Counted from the first letter of the stretch, positions 19,606 through 27,201 are shown. The stretch: DNA of 64,000 bases from Amorphus coralli DSM 19760 (GCF_000374525.1 NZ_KB894570.1:558001-622000); one strand, 5' to 3'. Numbers and translations are program-made. Notes: generated by a model from the sequence alone, not told the origin.

Positions 19606-21204
19606 TTACTCGGAGATGTCCACGCCGTAGAAGATGTGACCGCCGAACGGGTCAATCTTGTAGTCCTGGACCTTGTCGCTCATCGCCTCGCTGACGACGG
19701 AGTGCGCGATGGTGGCCCACGGCGCCTGCTCCTTGAAGACGACCTGCGCCTCCTCGTAGAGCTTGGCGCGCTCGGCCTGGTCGGACACGACCTTCGCCTT
19801 CTGGATCAGGTCGTTGAACGGCTCGTGGCACCACTGAGCGCGGTTGGAACCGCCGACGGCGTCACAGCCGAGCAGCACGGCGAGGAAGTTGTCCGGGTCG
19901 CCGTTGTCGCCCGTCCAGCCCAGCAGCACCGCACCGTCGCGGTCCTCGGCCTTGGAGCGCTCGAGATACTCGCCCCACTCGTAGGACACGACCTCGGTGT
20001 TGACGCCGATCTTCTCGAAGTCAGCCTGGATGAGCTCGGCCATGCGGCGGGCGTTCGGGTTGTACGGACGCTGCACCGGCATCGCCCACACCTTCATGGA
20101 CAGGTCGGTGACGCCTTCGTCCTCGAGCATCTTCCTGGCCGCATCCGGATCGTACGGATCGTCCTCGAGCTGGTCGTTGTAGGACCAGATCGTCGGCGGA
20201 ATCGGCGCCTTGGCGACCTTGCCGGAGCCCTGGAACACGACGTCCAGGATTGCCTGCTTGTTGATCGCCATGTTCAGGGCCTTGCGGACCTTCGGATTGT
20301 CGAAGGGCTCGACCTGGGTGTTGTAGGCGAGATAGCCGACGTTCAGGCCTTCCTGCTGCTTCAGCTGCAGACCGTCGGTCGACTTGATCTCTTCAAGGTC
20401 GGCCGGGTTCGGATACGGGTCGAGATGACACTCGCCGGCCTTCAGCTTCTGAAGGCGCACCGCCTGGTCGGGGGTGATGGCAAAGACCAGGTTCTCGATT
20501 GCCGCCGGGTCGGTCCAGTACTCCTGGTTCGCCTTGTAGCGGATCACGGCGTCCGGCTGGTAGGCGACGAACTGGAACGGGCCCGTGCCGACCGGCTTCT
20601 GGTTGAGCTGCGCCTCGTTGCCGGCCTCGGCCAGCTGGTCGGCGTACTCCTTCGACTGGATCGAGGCGAAGTCCATGGCCAGGTTCGCGATCATCGGCGC
20701 CTCGGGGCGCTTCAGCACGAACTTCACAGTCATGTCGTCGACCTTCTCGATGGACTCGATCAGGTCTGGCATGGACATGCCGTTGAAATATTCCCAGGAC
20801 GCGCCTTCGACGTACTGGTGATACGGGTTCTCCGGATCGAGCTGGCGCTCGAAGGAGAAGATCACGTCGTCGGCGTTCAGGTCGCGGCTCGGCGTGAAAT
20901 AGTCGGTGGTGTGGAACTTTACGCCCGGGCGGAGATGGAAGGTGTACTCCAGACCGTCGTCGGAGACCTCGTAGCTCTCGGCCACGCCCGGAACCACGTT
21001 GGTGGTGCCGCGCTCGAACTCGACGAGCTTGTTGAAGACGGCGCGCGACGAGGCATCGAAGGTCGTGCCCGCGGTGTAGAGCGCCGGGTCGAAGCCTTCC
21101 GGCGAGCCCTCGGAGCAGTAGACGAAGGTCTTTGCCTGCGCCGCACCCGCGAACGCCATCAGCCCGGCCACCGCAACGGCCGTCAGTCCGTGTTTGAAGA
21201 TCAT
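19606..21204 (-). CDS. dppA: Periplasmic dipeptide-binding protein (SBP family 5)
   Basis: 532 aa with a clear signal peptide cleaved near AAQA-KTF (residue about 25). It captures peptides in the periplasm and delivers them to DppBC. The SBP_bac_5 signature lies at the N-terminus (KTFVYCSEGSPEGFDPALY) and in the YTFHLRPGVKFH strand. The start has GAGGGAG upstream. It heads the dppABCDF operon and is upstream of all transport components. Length and composition are typical of DppA rather than OppA. Confidence 0.95.
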   Translation of the reverse strand: MIFKHGLTAVAVAGLMAFAGAAQAKTFVYCSEGSPEGFDPALYTAGTTFDASSRAVFNKLVEFERGTTNVVPGVAESYEVSDDGLEYTFHLRPGVKFHTTDYFTPSRDLNADDVIFSFERQLDPENPYHQYVEGASWEYFNGMSMPDLIESIEKVDDMTVKFVLKRPEAPMIANLAMDFASIQSKEYADQLAEAGNEAQLNQKPVGTGPFQFVAYQPDAVIRYKANQEYWTDPAAIENLVFAITPDQAVRLQKLKAGECHLDPYPNPADLEEIKSTDGLQLKQQEGLNVGYLAYNTQVEPFDNPKVRKALNMAINKQAILDVVFQGSGKVAKAPIPPTIWSYNDQLEDDPYDPDAARKMLEDEGVTDLSMKVWAMPVQRPYNPNARRMAELIQADFEKIGVNTEVVSYEWGEYLERSKAEDRDGAVLLGWTGDNGDPDNFLAVLLGCDAVGGSNRAQWCHEPFNDLIQKAKVVSDQAERAKLYEEAQVVFKEQAPWATIAHSVVSEAMSDKVQDYKIDPFGGHIFYGVDISE

Positions 21205-21506
21205 CTAAATCTCCCTCTGGTTGACGCGGATCGTTGCCGCGCCCTGTGACGCAGCAAAAGCCTAAAACAACTCCAAATCAATCCGGGGGTAGCAATTTCG
21301 ACCGAACGGTCAATCACGTAACGGCGACAGCGGCTTAGCACGCACTCGTTCAGCTACACCGTACAGGACGACAAAGCCGGCCGGTCGAATTCTGCCGGAA
21401 GGCGCGGCACGCCTGGAAAAACGCCAGGACGGCACCCCTTTCCGACTTGCGGCGTCGGGCTGCGGCAATCATCCACAGCTTCTTTTGCGAATTGGGGAGC
21501 TTGACC
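21205..21506 (-). promoter_or_regulatory. dppA upstream region
   Basis: About 300 bp between dppA and the tRNA-Leu junction. No gene is seen. It should contain the dpp promoter. The only structured element noticed is the palindrome at 21300-21311. Confidence 0.45.
21300..21311. promoter_or_regulatory. Candidate operator palindrome upstream of dppA
   Basis: GACCG-AA-CGGTC, two perfect 5-bp arms about 96 bp before the dppA start and overlapping a TTGACC that could be a -35 element on the minus strand. The shape suits a TetR- or GntR-type dimer site; no regulator is adjacent. Confidence 0.3.
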
Positions 21507-21536
21507 CCGCAAGCGGAAGGTGCCTGACGCTTGCGG
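21507..21536 (-). terminator. Hairpin after host tRNA-Leu 3' half
   Basis: A 9-bp stem (CCGCAAGCG with CGCTTGCGG) and a 12-nt loop, starting 6 nt past the CCA end of the tRNA 3' half on the minus strand. It has no U-run. It was probably the 3' flank of the original tRNA-Leu transcript and now ends transcripts that come through the island tRNA. Confidence 0.45.
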
Positions 21537-21542
21537 AAGGGG

Positions 21543-21598
21543 TGGTACGGGCGGCGGGACTCGAACCCGCACGGCCAAAGGCCTCAGGATTTTAAGTC
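21543..21598 (-). pseudogene. 3' half of host tRNA-Leu(UAA), orphaned by island insertion
   Basis: Minus strand: anticodon loop and 3' side (GACTTAAAATC, then CTGAGG, variable arm GCCTTTGGC, T arm GCGGGTTCGAGTCCCGC, acceptor CGCCCGT, A, CCA). There is no D arm or 5' acceptor strand next to it. Joined to the 40-nt 5' half at 36102-36141 through their shared 11-bp core, it makes a canonical 85-nt tRNA-Leu with encoded CCA and the G1-U72 pair also found in the E. coli UAA isoacceptor. Confidence 0.9.
21588..21598. repeat. att core, left copy
   Basis: GATTTTAAGTC, identical to 36102-36112. Identity stops at both ends of these 11 bp: AG precedes and TA follows here, versus CC and CT at the other end. 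The core is exactly the anticodon loop (CTTAAAA on the tRNA strand) plus two stem bases on each side. Confidence 0.85.
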
Positions 21599-21609
21599 TA
21601 AATCACGGC

Positions 21610-21696
21610 TGGTGCGGGCGACGGGGATCGAACCCGTAAGTCACTGAGGACACTGAATTTTAAGTCCAGCGCGTTTACCAGTTTCGCCACGCCCGC
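21610..21696 (-). tRNA. tRNA-Leu(UAA), island-borne, complete
   Basis: An 87-nt cloverleaf with encoded CCA. Acceptor GCGGGCG pairs with CGCCCGC (G1-C72), D stem GCG/CGC, anticodon stem CTGGA/TTCAG with loop CTTAAAA (anticodon UAA), variable arm stem GTC/GAC, T arm ACGGG-TTCGATC-CCCGT. It differs from the split host gene in the D arm, variable arm and T stem, so it is not a recent duplicate. It lies 82 bp downstream of the integrase stop and 11 bp from the left core. It is the only intact UUA-reading tRNA in the window. Confidence 0.93.
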
Positions 21697-21699
21697 AGT

Positions 21700-21721
21700 G
21701 GTAAATCGCCACGAATTTACC
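21700..21721. repeat. Inverted repeat between island tRNA and integrase
   Basis: GGTAAAT and ATTTACC arms with an 8-nt spacer, followed by GAATTACC. The A+T-rich repeated half sites next to int and the att core suit integrase arm-type or accessory binding sites, but this is inference from position only. Confidence 0.35.
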
Positions 21722-21778
21722 CCGAATTACCACCGATTTGACACCGGGGTCGAGGCTTCGCGCCACCAGAGTTTCGTG

Positions 21779-22816
21779 TCAGAAATCCTGTAGCTCTGGT
21801 GCTTCCGTCTTCTCGACGGGAGTCTCCAGGACAGCGAGGGCATCGTTCAGATGCTCGGGCGCCAAGTGAGCGTACCGGAGCGTCGTAGCGAGGGCCTTGT
21901 GGCCCATCCAGATCTGAACGCGGCGGATGTCGACGCCACGCTGGACCAGTCGGGATGCACAGGTGTGCCGAAGGGTGTGGATAGTCACCCCTTCGATCTT
22001 GAGGGTCTGGCACAGGCGGTCGAAGCGACGCCGGATGGACGTGTAGTCGTACCGGTGGAACGGTCCGGCCTCCCCTAGCCCCTTCCGGCGCTTGAGGATG
22101 TCCTGGCACCGCCGAGTAAGCGGGATCATGCGCGGCTGGTTCGCCTTGGTGATCCAGATGGACCACTTGTCGAACCCCTCGTGAAACCACGACCAGGGCG
22201 ACTTAAGCACTTCCGAGACCCGAGCCCCGCTGTCGACACCAAACACGATCAGGTCAGCAAGCTCCTGGTCTCCCCAGGACACGGCCGTCCGGACCATCCG
22301 TTGCTCCTCGTCCTCCGTCAGATACCGCACGACGTGGGCGTGTTCCTTGAAGAACGGGATCTCCGGGCGCTCCTTGATTGCCCCGAGCCGCTTGGCGAAC
22401 CTCATCGACTTGGACAGGACGGCCATCTTCCGGTTCACCGTGGCGAGCGTGTTGCCGTGCTCGGTTTGGAAATGGTCGACCATCTCGTCGATCTTCCTGC
22501 CGTCCAGCTCGTCAACCGGGAACTCAGTCCCGGTGAAGCCGAGGATGTGGTTGGCGATCCTCTGAGCGCTCGTCGATGAAGCCGGCAGCTTCGCGTAGTG
22601 GTGCTTCATCGTGTATTCCATGAGCTGGCCCATGGTCTGCACCTTGCCCTTACGGGAAGGCTTGGCCGTTGGGATCGGCTTGCCGAGACGACACGCCTCG
22701 CGAACCTTCGCCTCCCATTTCTCGGCTTCTTCCGAGGTCGGGAACGTTTCTCGATAACGCTCCCCCTTGATCATGAAGGAAGCCTGAAAGCTCCCTCCTC
22801 GGGGATAGACTGCCAT
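21779..22816 (-). CDS. int: Tyrosine-type site-specific integrase
   Basis: 345 aa from ATG 22816 with GAGGAGG upstream; an 83-codon upstream extension is noise over the previous gene. An N-terminal arm-binding region (MAVYPRGGSFQASFMIKGER, an AP2-like three-strand start), a SAM-like core-binding domain (about residues 60-150) and a catalytic domain are present. All catalytic residues are visible: Arg199 in SGARVSEVL, Lys224 in ITKANQ, HTLRH (His280, Arg283), His306 in WMGH and nucleophile Tyr315 in TTLRYAHL. It is therefore predicted active. It sits at the left att side, as expected for an element that recombines in the neighbouring tRNA. It starts 2 bp after the winged-helix gene, so the two are coupled. 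Confidence 0.95.
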   Translation of the reverse strand: MAVYPRGGSFQASFMIKGERYRETFPTSEEAEKWEAKVREACRLGKPIPTAKPSRKGKVQTMGQLMEYTMKHHYAKLPASSTSAQRIANHILGFTGTEFPVDELDGRKIDEMVDHFQTEHGNTLATVNRKMAVLSKSMRFAKRLGAIKERPEIPFFKEHAHVVRYLTEDEEQRMVRTAVSWGDQELADLIVFGVDSGARVSEVLKSPWSWFHEGFDKWSIWITKANQPRMIPLTRRCQDILKRRKGLGEAGPFHRYDYTSIRRRFDRLCQTLKIEGVTIHTLRHTCASRLVQRGVDIRRVQIWMGHKALATTLRYAHLAPEHLNDALAVLETPVEKTEAPELQDF

Positions 22817-22818
22817 CG

Positions 22819-23181
22819 TCAAACCTCCTCGTCTGCTGCGGCCTCGTTGTCGCCGCCGATGATGAACTGAACCGACCGGTAAATCGCCCGGCCCTTCGGA
22901 GTGAGCGTTATGATGCGCGACCGCCGATCCTCGGGGTCGATCTGCTGCGCGACCAAGTCGTGCCCCTCGCGGCCACGTCCGCCGATCTCTGAAAGGATCG
23001 CCATGTTCCGAGAGACGGTCGTGCGCGTGTAGCCGGAGAGCTTCGTCAGGTAGTTCTGAGAGCACGGCTCGTACTTGGCGGCGAGGAGGAAGAGCCAGAC
23101 GGTCTGGAGTTGCATTTCCGGGTCGACTTTCCGGAACTCCTCAACCAGGGCGATTGCCCTGTCGGTTGGTTGTAGTCGCAT
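22819..23181 (-). CDS. MarR-like winged-helix DNA-binding protein
   Basis: 120 aa. The predicted winged helix-turn-helix spans residues about 30-105: LLAAKYEPCSQNYLTKLSGY, recognition helix TRTTVSRNMAILSEIG, and the wing QQIDPEDRRSRIITLT followed by PKGRAIY, the standard MarR ending. Its stop is 2 bp before the integrase start, and AAAGGAG precedes its ATG. A role in controlling integrase expression or directing excision is inferred from this coupling; it is not similar to classical Xis proteins. Confidence 0.8.
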   Translation of the reverse strand: MRLQPTDRAIALVEEFRKVDPEMQLQTVWLFLLAAKYEPCSQNYLTKLSGYTRTTVSRNMAILSEIGGRGREGHDLVAQQIDPEDRRSRIITLTPKGRAIYRSVQFIIGGDNEAAADEEV

Positions 23182-23290
23182 GATTGCTCCTTTGTGAGCG
23201 TGGGTTGGACCGGCCCAATAGGACCAGCAGGCTCACCGAATCACGTCGCCAAACCGATTGCAACCTATTGGTTACTGACACCCTATAGTA

Positions 23291-23974
23291 TCAAATAAGG
23301 TCAACTGCTTGCTGCAAATCCGCACCGATGTGCCTGAGGACCCTGCCGCGGCTTCTCGGGTAGACGTGCATTTCGGTGGTGGCAGTCCGCCGCCGTCCCG
23401 GCCGGTTCGGGTCGGGTTCTTCGCGGGTCCAGCGCTTGTGGGTGCCGGACGCCATCCGATGAACGAGCTTCGCGGCCTGGACGCGACGGTACTCGGGATC
23501 GTCCCGGATCTGCGGATTGGCCGCGATGGCCATGTCGACGGCAAGCCACGCCGCGATTACCCTGAGAGGGTCCACACAGCGCTCTCTGAGCCTTGCCCAG
23601 GCGGCTTTCGCCCTGTCGGCGGGTGATAGGCCCCGCAGGCGAAACGCCTCCACATGAGGCCCTGCGCGGCGATAGAGGCCCTCCACGCGAGCGACCGCGT
23701 TATCGACGAACCGGTCGTCTCTGTTCTCCTGCAGCCTGTCGAGCGCCTGCTGGCGGAACGGTTCGATCTCGGCGGCGGTGAAGCTTCCCCGGTAGGGACT
23801 ACCATGACGCTGGTAGTGGTCGGCATGGGACCGGCAGAACTTCCGGTCGAGGCCGTCGGCCGTTCCAGCCCGCGCCGGGTTGGGGCAGCCGATCACCCGG
23901 CAGTAGGTGTGCATGTGGTCGGGCCTGGAGGCTCGCGATCTGGCGTCTTCGCGACGCTTTTGTCTGTATTTCAT
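23291..23974 (-). CDS. Unknown island protein with N-terminal Cys/His cluster
   Basis: 227 aa, very basic. Residues about 20-60 hold a putative zinc site: YCRVIGCPNPARAG, then KFCRSHADHYQRHGSPYRG (Cys-x4-Cys and Cys-x2-His), similar in shape to small phage HNH-like or recombination-directing zinc modules, but the nuclease HNH triad is not visible. The rest is alpha-helical (RVEGLYRRAGPHVEAF, AAWARLRERCVDPLRVIAAW) with an arginine-rich tail. I do not recognise a named family. It lies downstream of the polymerase-like gene across a palindrome-rich gap. A second ATG at residue 21 is an alternative start. Confidence 0.7.
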   Translation of the reverse strand: MKYRQKRREDARSRASRPDHMHTYCRVIGCPNPARAGTADGLDRKFCRSHADHYQRHGSPYRGSFTAAEIEPFRQQALDRLQENRDDRFVDNAVARVEGLYRRAGPHVEAFRLRGLSPADRAKAAWARLRERCVDPLRVIAAWLAVDMAIAANPQIRDDPEYRRVQAAKLVHRMASGTHKRWTREEPDPNRPGRRRTATTEMHVYPRSRGRVLRHIGADLQQAVDLI

Positions 23975-24070
23975 CGTGTCCTTGTTCTTGTTGGTGTTGG
24001 CCGTCTTTCGGTCAGCGGCGAGCGGGGGAAGAATTTACGCCCCCCCATAAGGGTTGGTTCGATTAAAGTT

Positions 24071-24175
24071 TCCCCTTTTAGGGATAGTAGAGGGTGACCA
24101 TTAGGTCCCTCGGTAGGTCTTTAAGACCTAGGGTTTCCCTAGGTTAGGGAGGGGCTAGAGCCCCGCTCCCCTCCC
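24071..24175. repeat. Cluster of four adjacent palindromes
   Basis: In order: TCCC-N5-GGGA near 24071-24083; TAGGTCTT-T-AAGACCTA at 24114-24130; CTAGGG-TTT-CCCTAG at 24128-24142; and a nested GGGAGGGG...CCCCTCCC (24147-24175) with GGGGCT-AG-AGCCCC (24151-24164) inside it. It lies in the 251-bp gap between the polymerase-like gene and the Cys/His protein. No gene is seen. It could be a terminator array or an origin or recognition site for the replication-like protein. Confidence 0.6.
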
Positions 24176-24225
24176 ACCTGCAAGAGATACCTTAAGGCAC
24201 TCGAAGGAGATCTCGGCGCTTAGGG

Positions 24226-25542
24226 TCAAGGAGCAAGCTCGACGCTTCCCTCGACGCCCGTGAGGCGCTCGAAGGTCTCCAGCATTACCGTTCGGGTCTC
24301 CTCCGCTCTCGACTCAGGCACCATGACGGCATCGTGGATCGGCAGGGCGGCGATCCCTCGGGCCTTCAGGTCCAAGAGAGCCTCAACCAGGATGGTGCTC
24401 TCATGGAACATGACCTCGTGGCCAATCCCCCGGAAGAACGCATCTCGAATCTCTGGGTGCGCCGCCTCGATGGCTGAGACGATCTCCTCGACGGTCTCCC
24501 CGCCGGGGAAGAGCTTGCGGGTACCCTTGGGCATCTGGGTTAACCGATGCTCGGCGAATAGCATGGCGTTCATGACCTTCTTGATGCCGGCGCGGCGGTG
24601 TTCGAAGCCTGGGATGGCATAGAGGTCGGTGCTCGGCGGCAAGCTCCCACAGAGCCCGTAGACGATCCGGGGGCAGACCTGGCCATAGTCCAGCTCTACG
24701 GCCTCCTCTCCGTCGATCAGAAGACCGTCTCGGCGCTCCTCCTTCCTCATGTGCTGCCAGAAGCCTCCGAAGAGGCGCCCTCCCCGTTCGAAGCTGCCAA
24801 GGGTGAAATGACGGCAGAGTGTCCGGTCCTCGAAATCGACCGTGCCGAGCCGGTCCCAGGTCAGGGCCACATTGAGATCCGCCGCTTCGAGCCAGTCGTT
24901 GATCTCCGCCATCTCGGCTCGGAGAGCACGGGTCCTGTCGGTGTCGACGTAGTCGAGCCGCCCGCCCTTGTCCCAGCGATCCTCTTTGGTGCGCTTGAGG
25001 ATGATGGTCTCACAGCCCTTCCGGGCGACGGTCAGGTCCCGCAGGGTAATTCCGCGGTCGCTGATCCACTGCCGCAGCCGGGGAGTCGCACGGATGACGG
25101 TCTGCAGGCCTGTGCGGATCTCGGGGCGGTTTGGCGCGACGTCCTGCTGGATAAGCTCTGCCGAGGAGAGCGCGTCGAGGATGTCCGGGAAGGTCTTGCC
25201 GATGAAGGCGGGCCGGTAGCGGCTTGCGGCTGTCAGCTGGCGTTTGGAGCGGGTGACCGAAAGCCCCCCCGGGTGGCCATCGAGAACATGATGCATGACG
25301 TCGGCCAGGAGGGCCGCAACGGCCTTCTCGAAGTTAACCCCGTCCTGGGGGCGACGCTTGCGTTGGCGCTTGCCGGCTCGGCACTCTTCGTCTTGGAGGA
25401 TGGCGATGGCCTCAGCCACAAGGGCCTTTGCCGTGTCGGTCTTTAGGCAGCGCCAGGGGTTGAAGGGTCGGTCTCTGGGGACGTCCTCTTCGGGACGGAT
25501 ATCGTCGGGCGCTTCACGCGCCGCGTTGGCAGTGTCGAGCAA
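24226..25542 (-). CDS. Divergent family-A DNA polymerase-like palm-domain protein, TTG start
   Basis: 438 aa starting at TTG (25540-25542) with GAGGAG upstream. The C-terminal half matches the order of polymerase A motifs: motif A VELDYGQ (Asp285), motif B RRAGIKKVMNAMLFA (Arg317, Lys321 and Lys322, Asn325) and motif C PIHDAV (His403-Asp404). The preceding FERGGRLFGGFWQ is characteristic of a group of short mobile-element polymerase-like proteins. There is no 5'-3' or 3'-5' exonuclease domain, and the N-terminal 200 residues are unassigned. The function is inferred as an island replication, repair or integration polymerase; activity is unproven. Motif C lacks the usual following glutamate. 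Confidence 0.7.
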   Translation of the reverse strand: MLDTANAAREAPDDIRPEEDVPRDRPFNPWRCLKTDTAKALVAEAIAILQDEECRAGKRQRKRRPQDGVNFEKAVAALLADVMHHVLDGHPGGLSVTRSKRQLTAASRYRPAFIGKTFPDILDALSSAELIQQDVAPNRPEIRTGLQTVIRATPRLRQWISDRGITLRDLTVARKGCETIILKRTKEDRWDKGGRLDYVDTDRTRALRAEMAEINDWLEAADLNVALTWDRLGTVDFEDRTLCRHFTLGSFERGGRLFGGFWQHMRKEERRDGLLIDGEEAVELDYGQVCPRIVYGLCGSLPPSTDLYAIPGFEHRRAGIKKVMNAMLFAEHRLTQMPKGTRKLFPGGETVEEIVSAIEAAHPEIRDAFFRGIGHEVMFHESTILVEALLDLKARGIAALPIHDAVMVPESRAEETRTVMLETFERLTGVEGSVELAP

Positions 25543-25751
25543 GGGGCTCCTCTATTGTCGAAAGCGGCTTTATTCCTAAGAAGTGCAACAGAATATGACC
25601 ACCCCGTCATCGAACACAGAGAGGCACACACAGGCGCGAGCAATTTCAGGTGGGTTTGATCCTAGCGAGACCTGAAGGCGCTGAGTGAAGCTCTCTGTCG
25701 CCTGTACGATTCCTTAAGAAGCACGACCGGCCGGTGCTCTTCTCAGCTGGC
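25543..25751 (-). other. Gap between resolvase and polymerase-like gene
   Basis: 209 bp upstream of the polymerase-like gene and downstream of the resolvase gene. No gene or clear hairpin is seen; it should hold the polymerase-like gene's promoter. Confidence 0.35.
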
Positions 25752-26309
25752 CTATGCCGGGGCAGAGGTCTCCTTGAGGCACCGGTAGACACTGGCACGG
25801 CCGATCCCGAGACGCTCGGCAATGGCCGTTGCCCCGAGCCCTTCGGCCTTGAGCCGGGCGACCTCCGCCGTGTCAATCGACGGCTTGCGGCCCTTGTAGA
25901 CACCACGGGCCTTCGCCTTGGCGATACCCTCCAGCTGCCGTTCCTTCCGGAGGTTGGTCTCGAACTCGGCGAACACCCCGAGCATGTCCAGGAAGGCCTT
26001 GCCAGCGGCGGTCCTGGTATCGATGGGCTGCTCCGTGGCCTTCAGCTCGACGCCGTTGTCCCGAAGCTTGCGCACGATATCCTGAAGGTCCCCGATGGAC
26101 CGGGCGAGACGGTCGACGCGCGTGACCATGAGGGTGTCGCCCTCCTTCAGGAAGTCCATGAGGATGGCCAGCTCGGTGCGGTCCTTCCGGCTGGTGCCGC
26201 TCCGCTTCTCTTCCCGAACGCACTCACAGCCGTGCGCCTTGAGGGTTTCCACCTGAGAGGACAGGTCCTGATCGGTGGTGCTGACGCGGGCGTATCCGTA
26301 GGTCGACAT
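25752..26309 (-). CDS. Serine recombinase (resolvase/invertase family)
   Basis: 185 aa from ATG 26309 with GGAG at 8 bp. The catalytic serine is Ser10 in YGYARVSTTDQ. The active-site arginines appear in TRVDRLARSIGDL, and the dimer/E-helix region is FAEFETNLRKERQLEGIAKA. The C-terminal helix-turn-helix (ATAIAERLGIGRASVYRCL) is complete. It is the normal Tn3-resolvase/DNA-invertase size. No transposase partner or obvious res site was found next to it; an island resolution or inversion role is possible. Confidence 0.94.
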   Translation of the reverse strand: MSTYGYARVSTTDQDLSSQVETLKAHGCECVREEKRSGTSRKDRTELAILMDFLKEGDTLMVTRVDRLARSIGDLQDIVRKLRDNGVELKATEQPIDTRTAAGKAFLDMLGVFAEFETNLRKERQLEGIAKAKARGVYKGRKPSIDTAEVARLKAEGLGATAIAERLGIGRASVYRCLKETSAPA

Positions 26310-26699
26310 GAGAAGGCTCCAGGTGTCTCGCATGGCTCTAGACCATCCGCACCTAGCGTCTCAGAATCCCGAAATCAACCCTTATGGGACGCGAAAAGTG
26401 TCTCGCGGCGATGTCTCGCAGGGGTATACTTGAATTGGACAGCCGATACGTCCCGCTGGCGGACGTGGCTGTGTGTCTTCACAGTGCCGGCGCGACCGCG
26501 CGGCGACCCCGCAAGCCAATTCGGACGGCGGCCATCAACCAGCTTTTGGAAGCCCACCGCCGCGACGTGCTGTGTTACTGGAAGTCAGTAGGCCGTTCGT
26601 GCCTCAACAGAGGCCGGCACCCCCTCCCCACCGGGGAAAACTGGTCTCGGCATATAGTCAGATTGGCCGCTCAGAAATTTGCGCCAAACATTCCGGGAC
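26310..26699. other. Non-coding or decayed island segment
   Basis: About 390 bp upstream of the resolvase. Frames of 60 to 118 codons exist on the plus strand but lack start signals and family features. It probably contains the resolvase promoter; otherwise nothing is recognised. Confidence 0.4.
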
Positions 26700-26846
26700 C
26701 CCACAGGGTCGGACCCCGAGAATCTGAGCGCTCTGATTGACGATGATGGCGCTCGGATTTCCGCTTCGGGGAATTGCCTCGACAATACCGACCTTATTCC
26801 GCTCATCGGGATCAAGGCAGGCAACCGTATCCCGAGATGCTTCAAG
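26700..26846 (-). pseudogene. Phage antirepressor (Bro-N) fragment
   Basis: The minus frame reads SRDTVACLDPDERNKVGIVE, then SGNPSAIIVNQSAQILGV. This matches the middle of a Bro-N domain (short beta segment with the LDxDEK-like turn, then the VINESG-like strand), but it has no start and ends soon after. It is a remnant. Confidence 0.5.
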
Positions 26847-27177
26847 TTTGAATGACCCTCCGAAACGAACCGAGACAAAAAGAACGATAACCCGCTGAAA
26901 CTCCTTTGTTAATCAGTTTTGATTTATCTCCATAGAGAGATGGAACCAACTGCCGGAGGCGGTGGTAGCCGCCGGTCTTCCGGATGGACGGAATGATTTC
27001 CGGCGTGATCCACTTTCTAAATCGATGCGGGGCCGGCTTGCGGCAAATCAGGACCAGCGAATAAAGGCCGCTCTCATTGAGTGTGCTCAAGATCTGCCGT
27101 CCCCCTAAGGGTGTCCATAGTGTGGACCCCCTTTTCATCATTGTCGGGCCGTCCTTGGTCACCATGACGTGGGACAC
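26842..27177 (-). pseudogene. Phage antirepressor (Bro-N) fragment
   Basis: An open frame of 111 codons. It contains GGRQILSTLNESGLYSLVL, ICRKPAPHRFRKW and ITPEIIPSIRKTGGY, the hallmark second half of a Bro-N domain, but without the N-terminal part of the domain and with an unrelated short tail. It is probably not functional. Confidence 0.6.
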
Positions 27178-27201
27178 ACTCTGTCCGGTTAAGTCATTGA
27201 T

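Noticed and set aside
19636-21249. 537-codon plus-strand open frame opposite dppA
   Set aside because: Antisense shadow of the binding-protein gene; low-complexity product.
26384-26740. 118-codon plus-strand frame in the island gap
   Set aside because: No ribosome site, no recognised motif, and it overlaps antirepressor remnants on the other strand.
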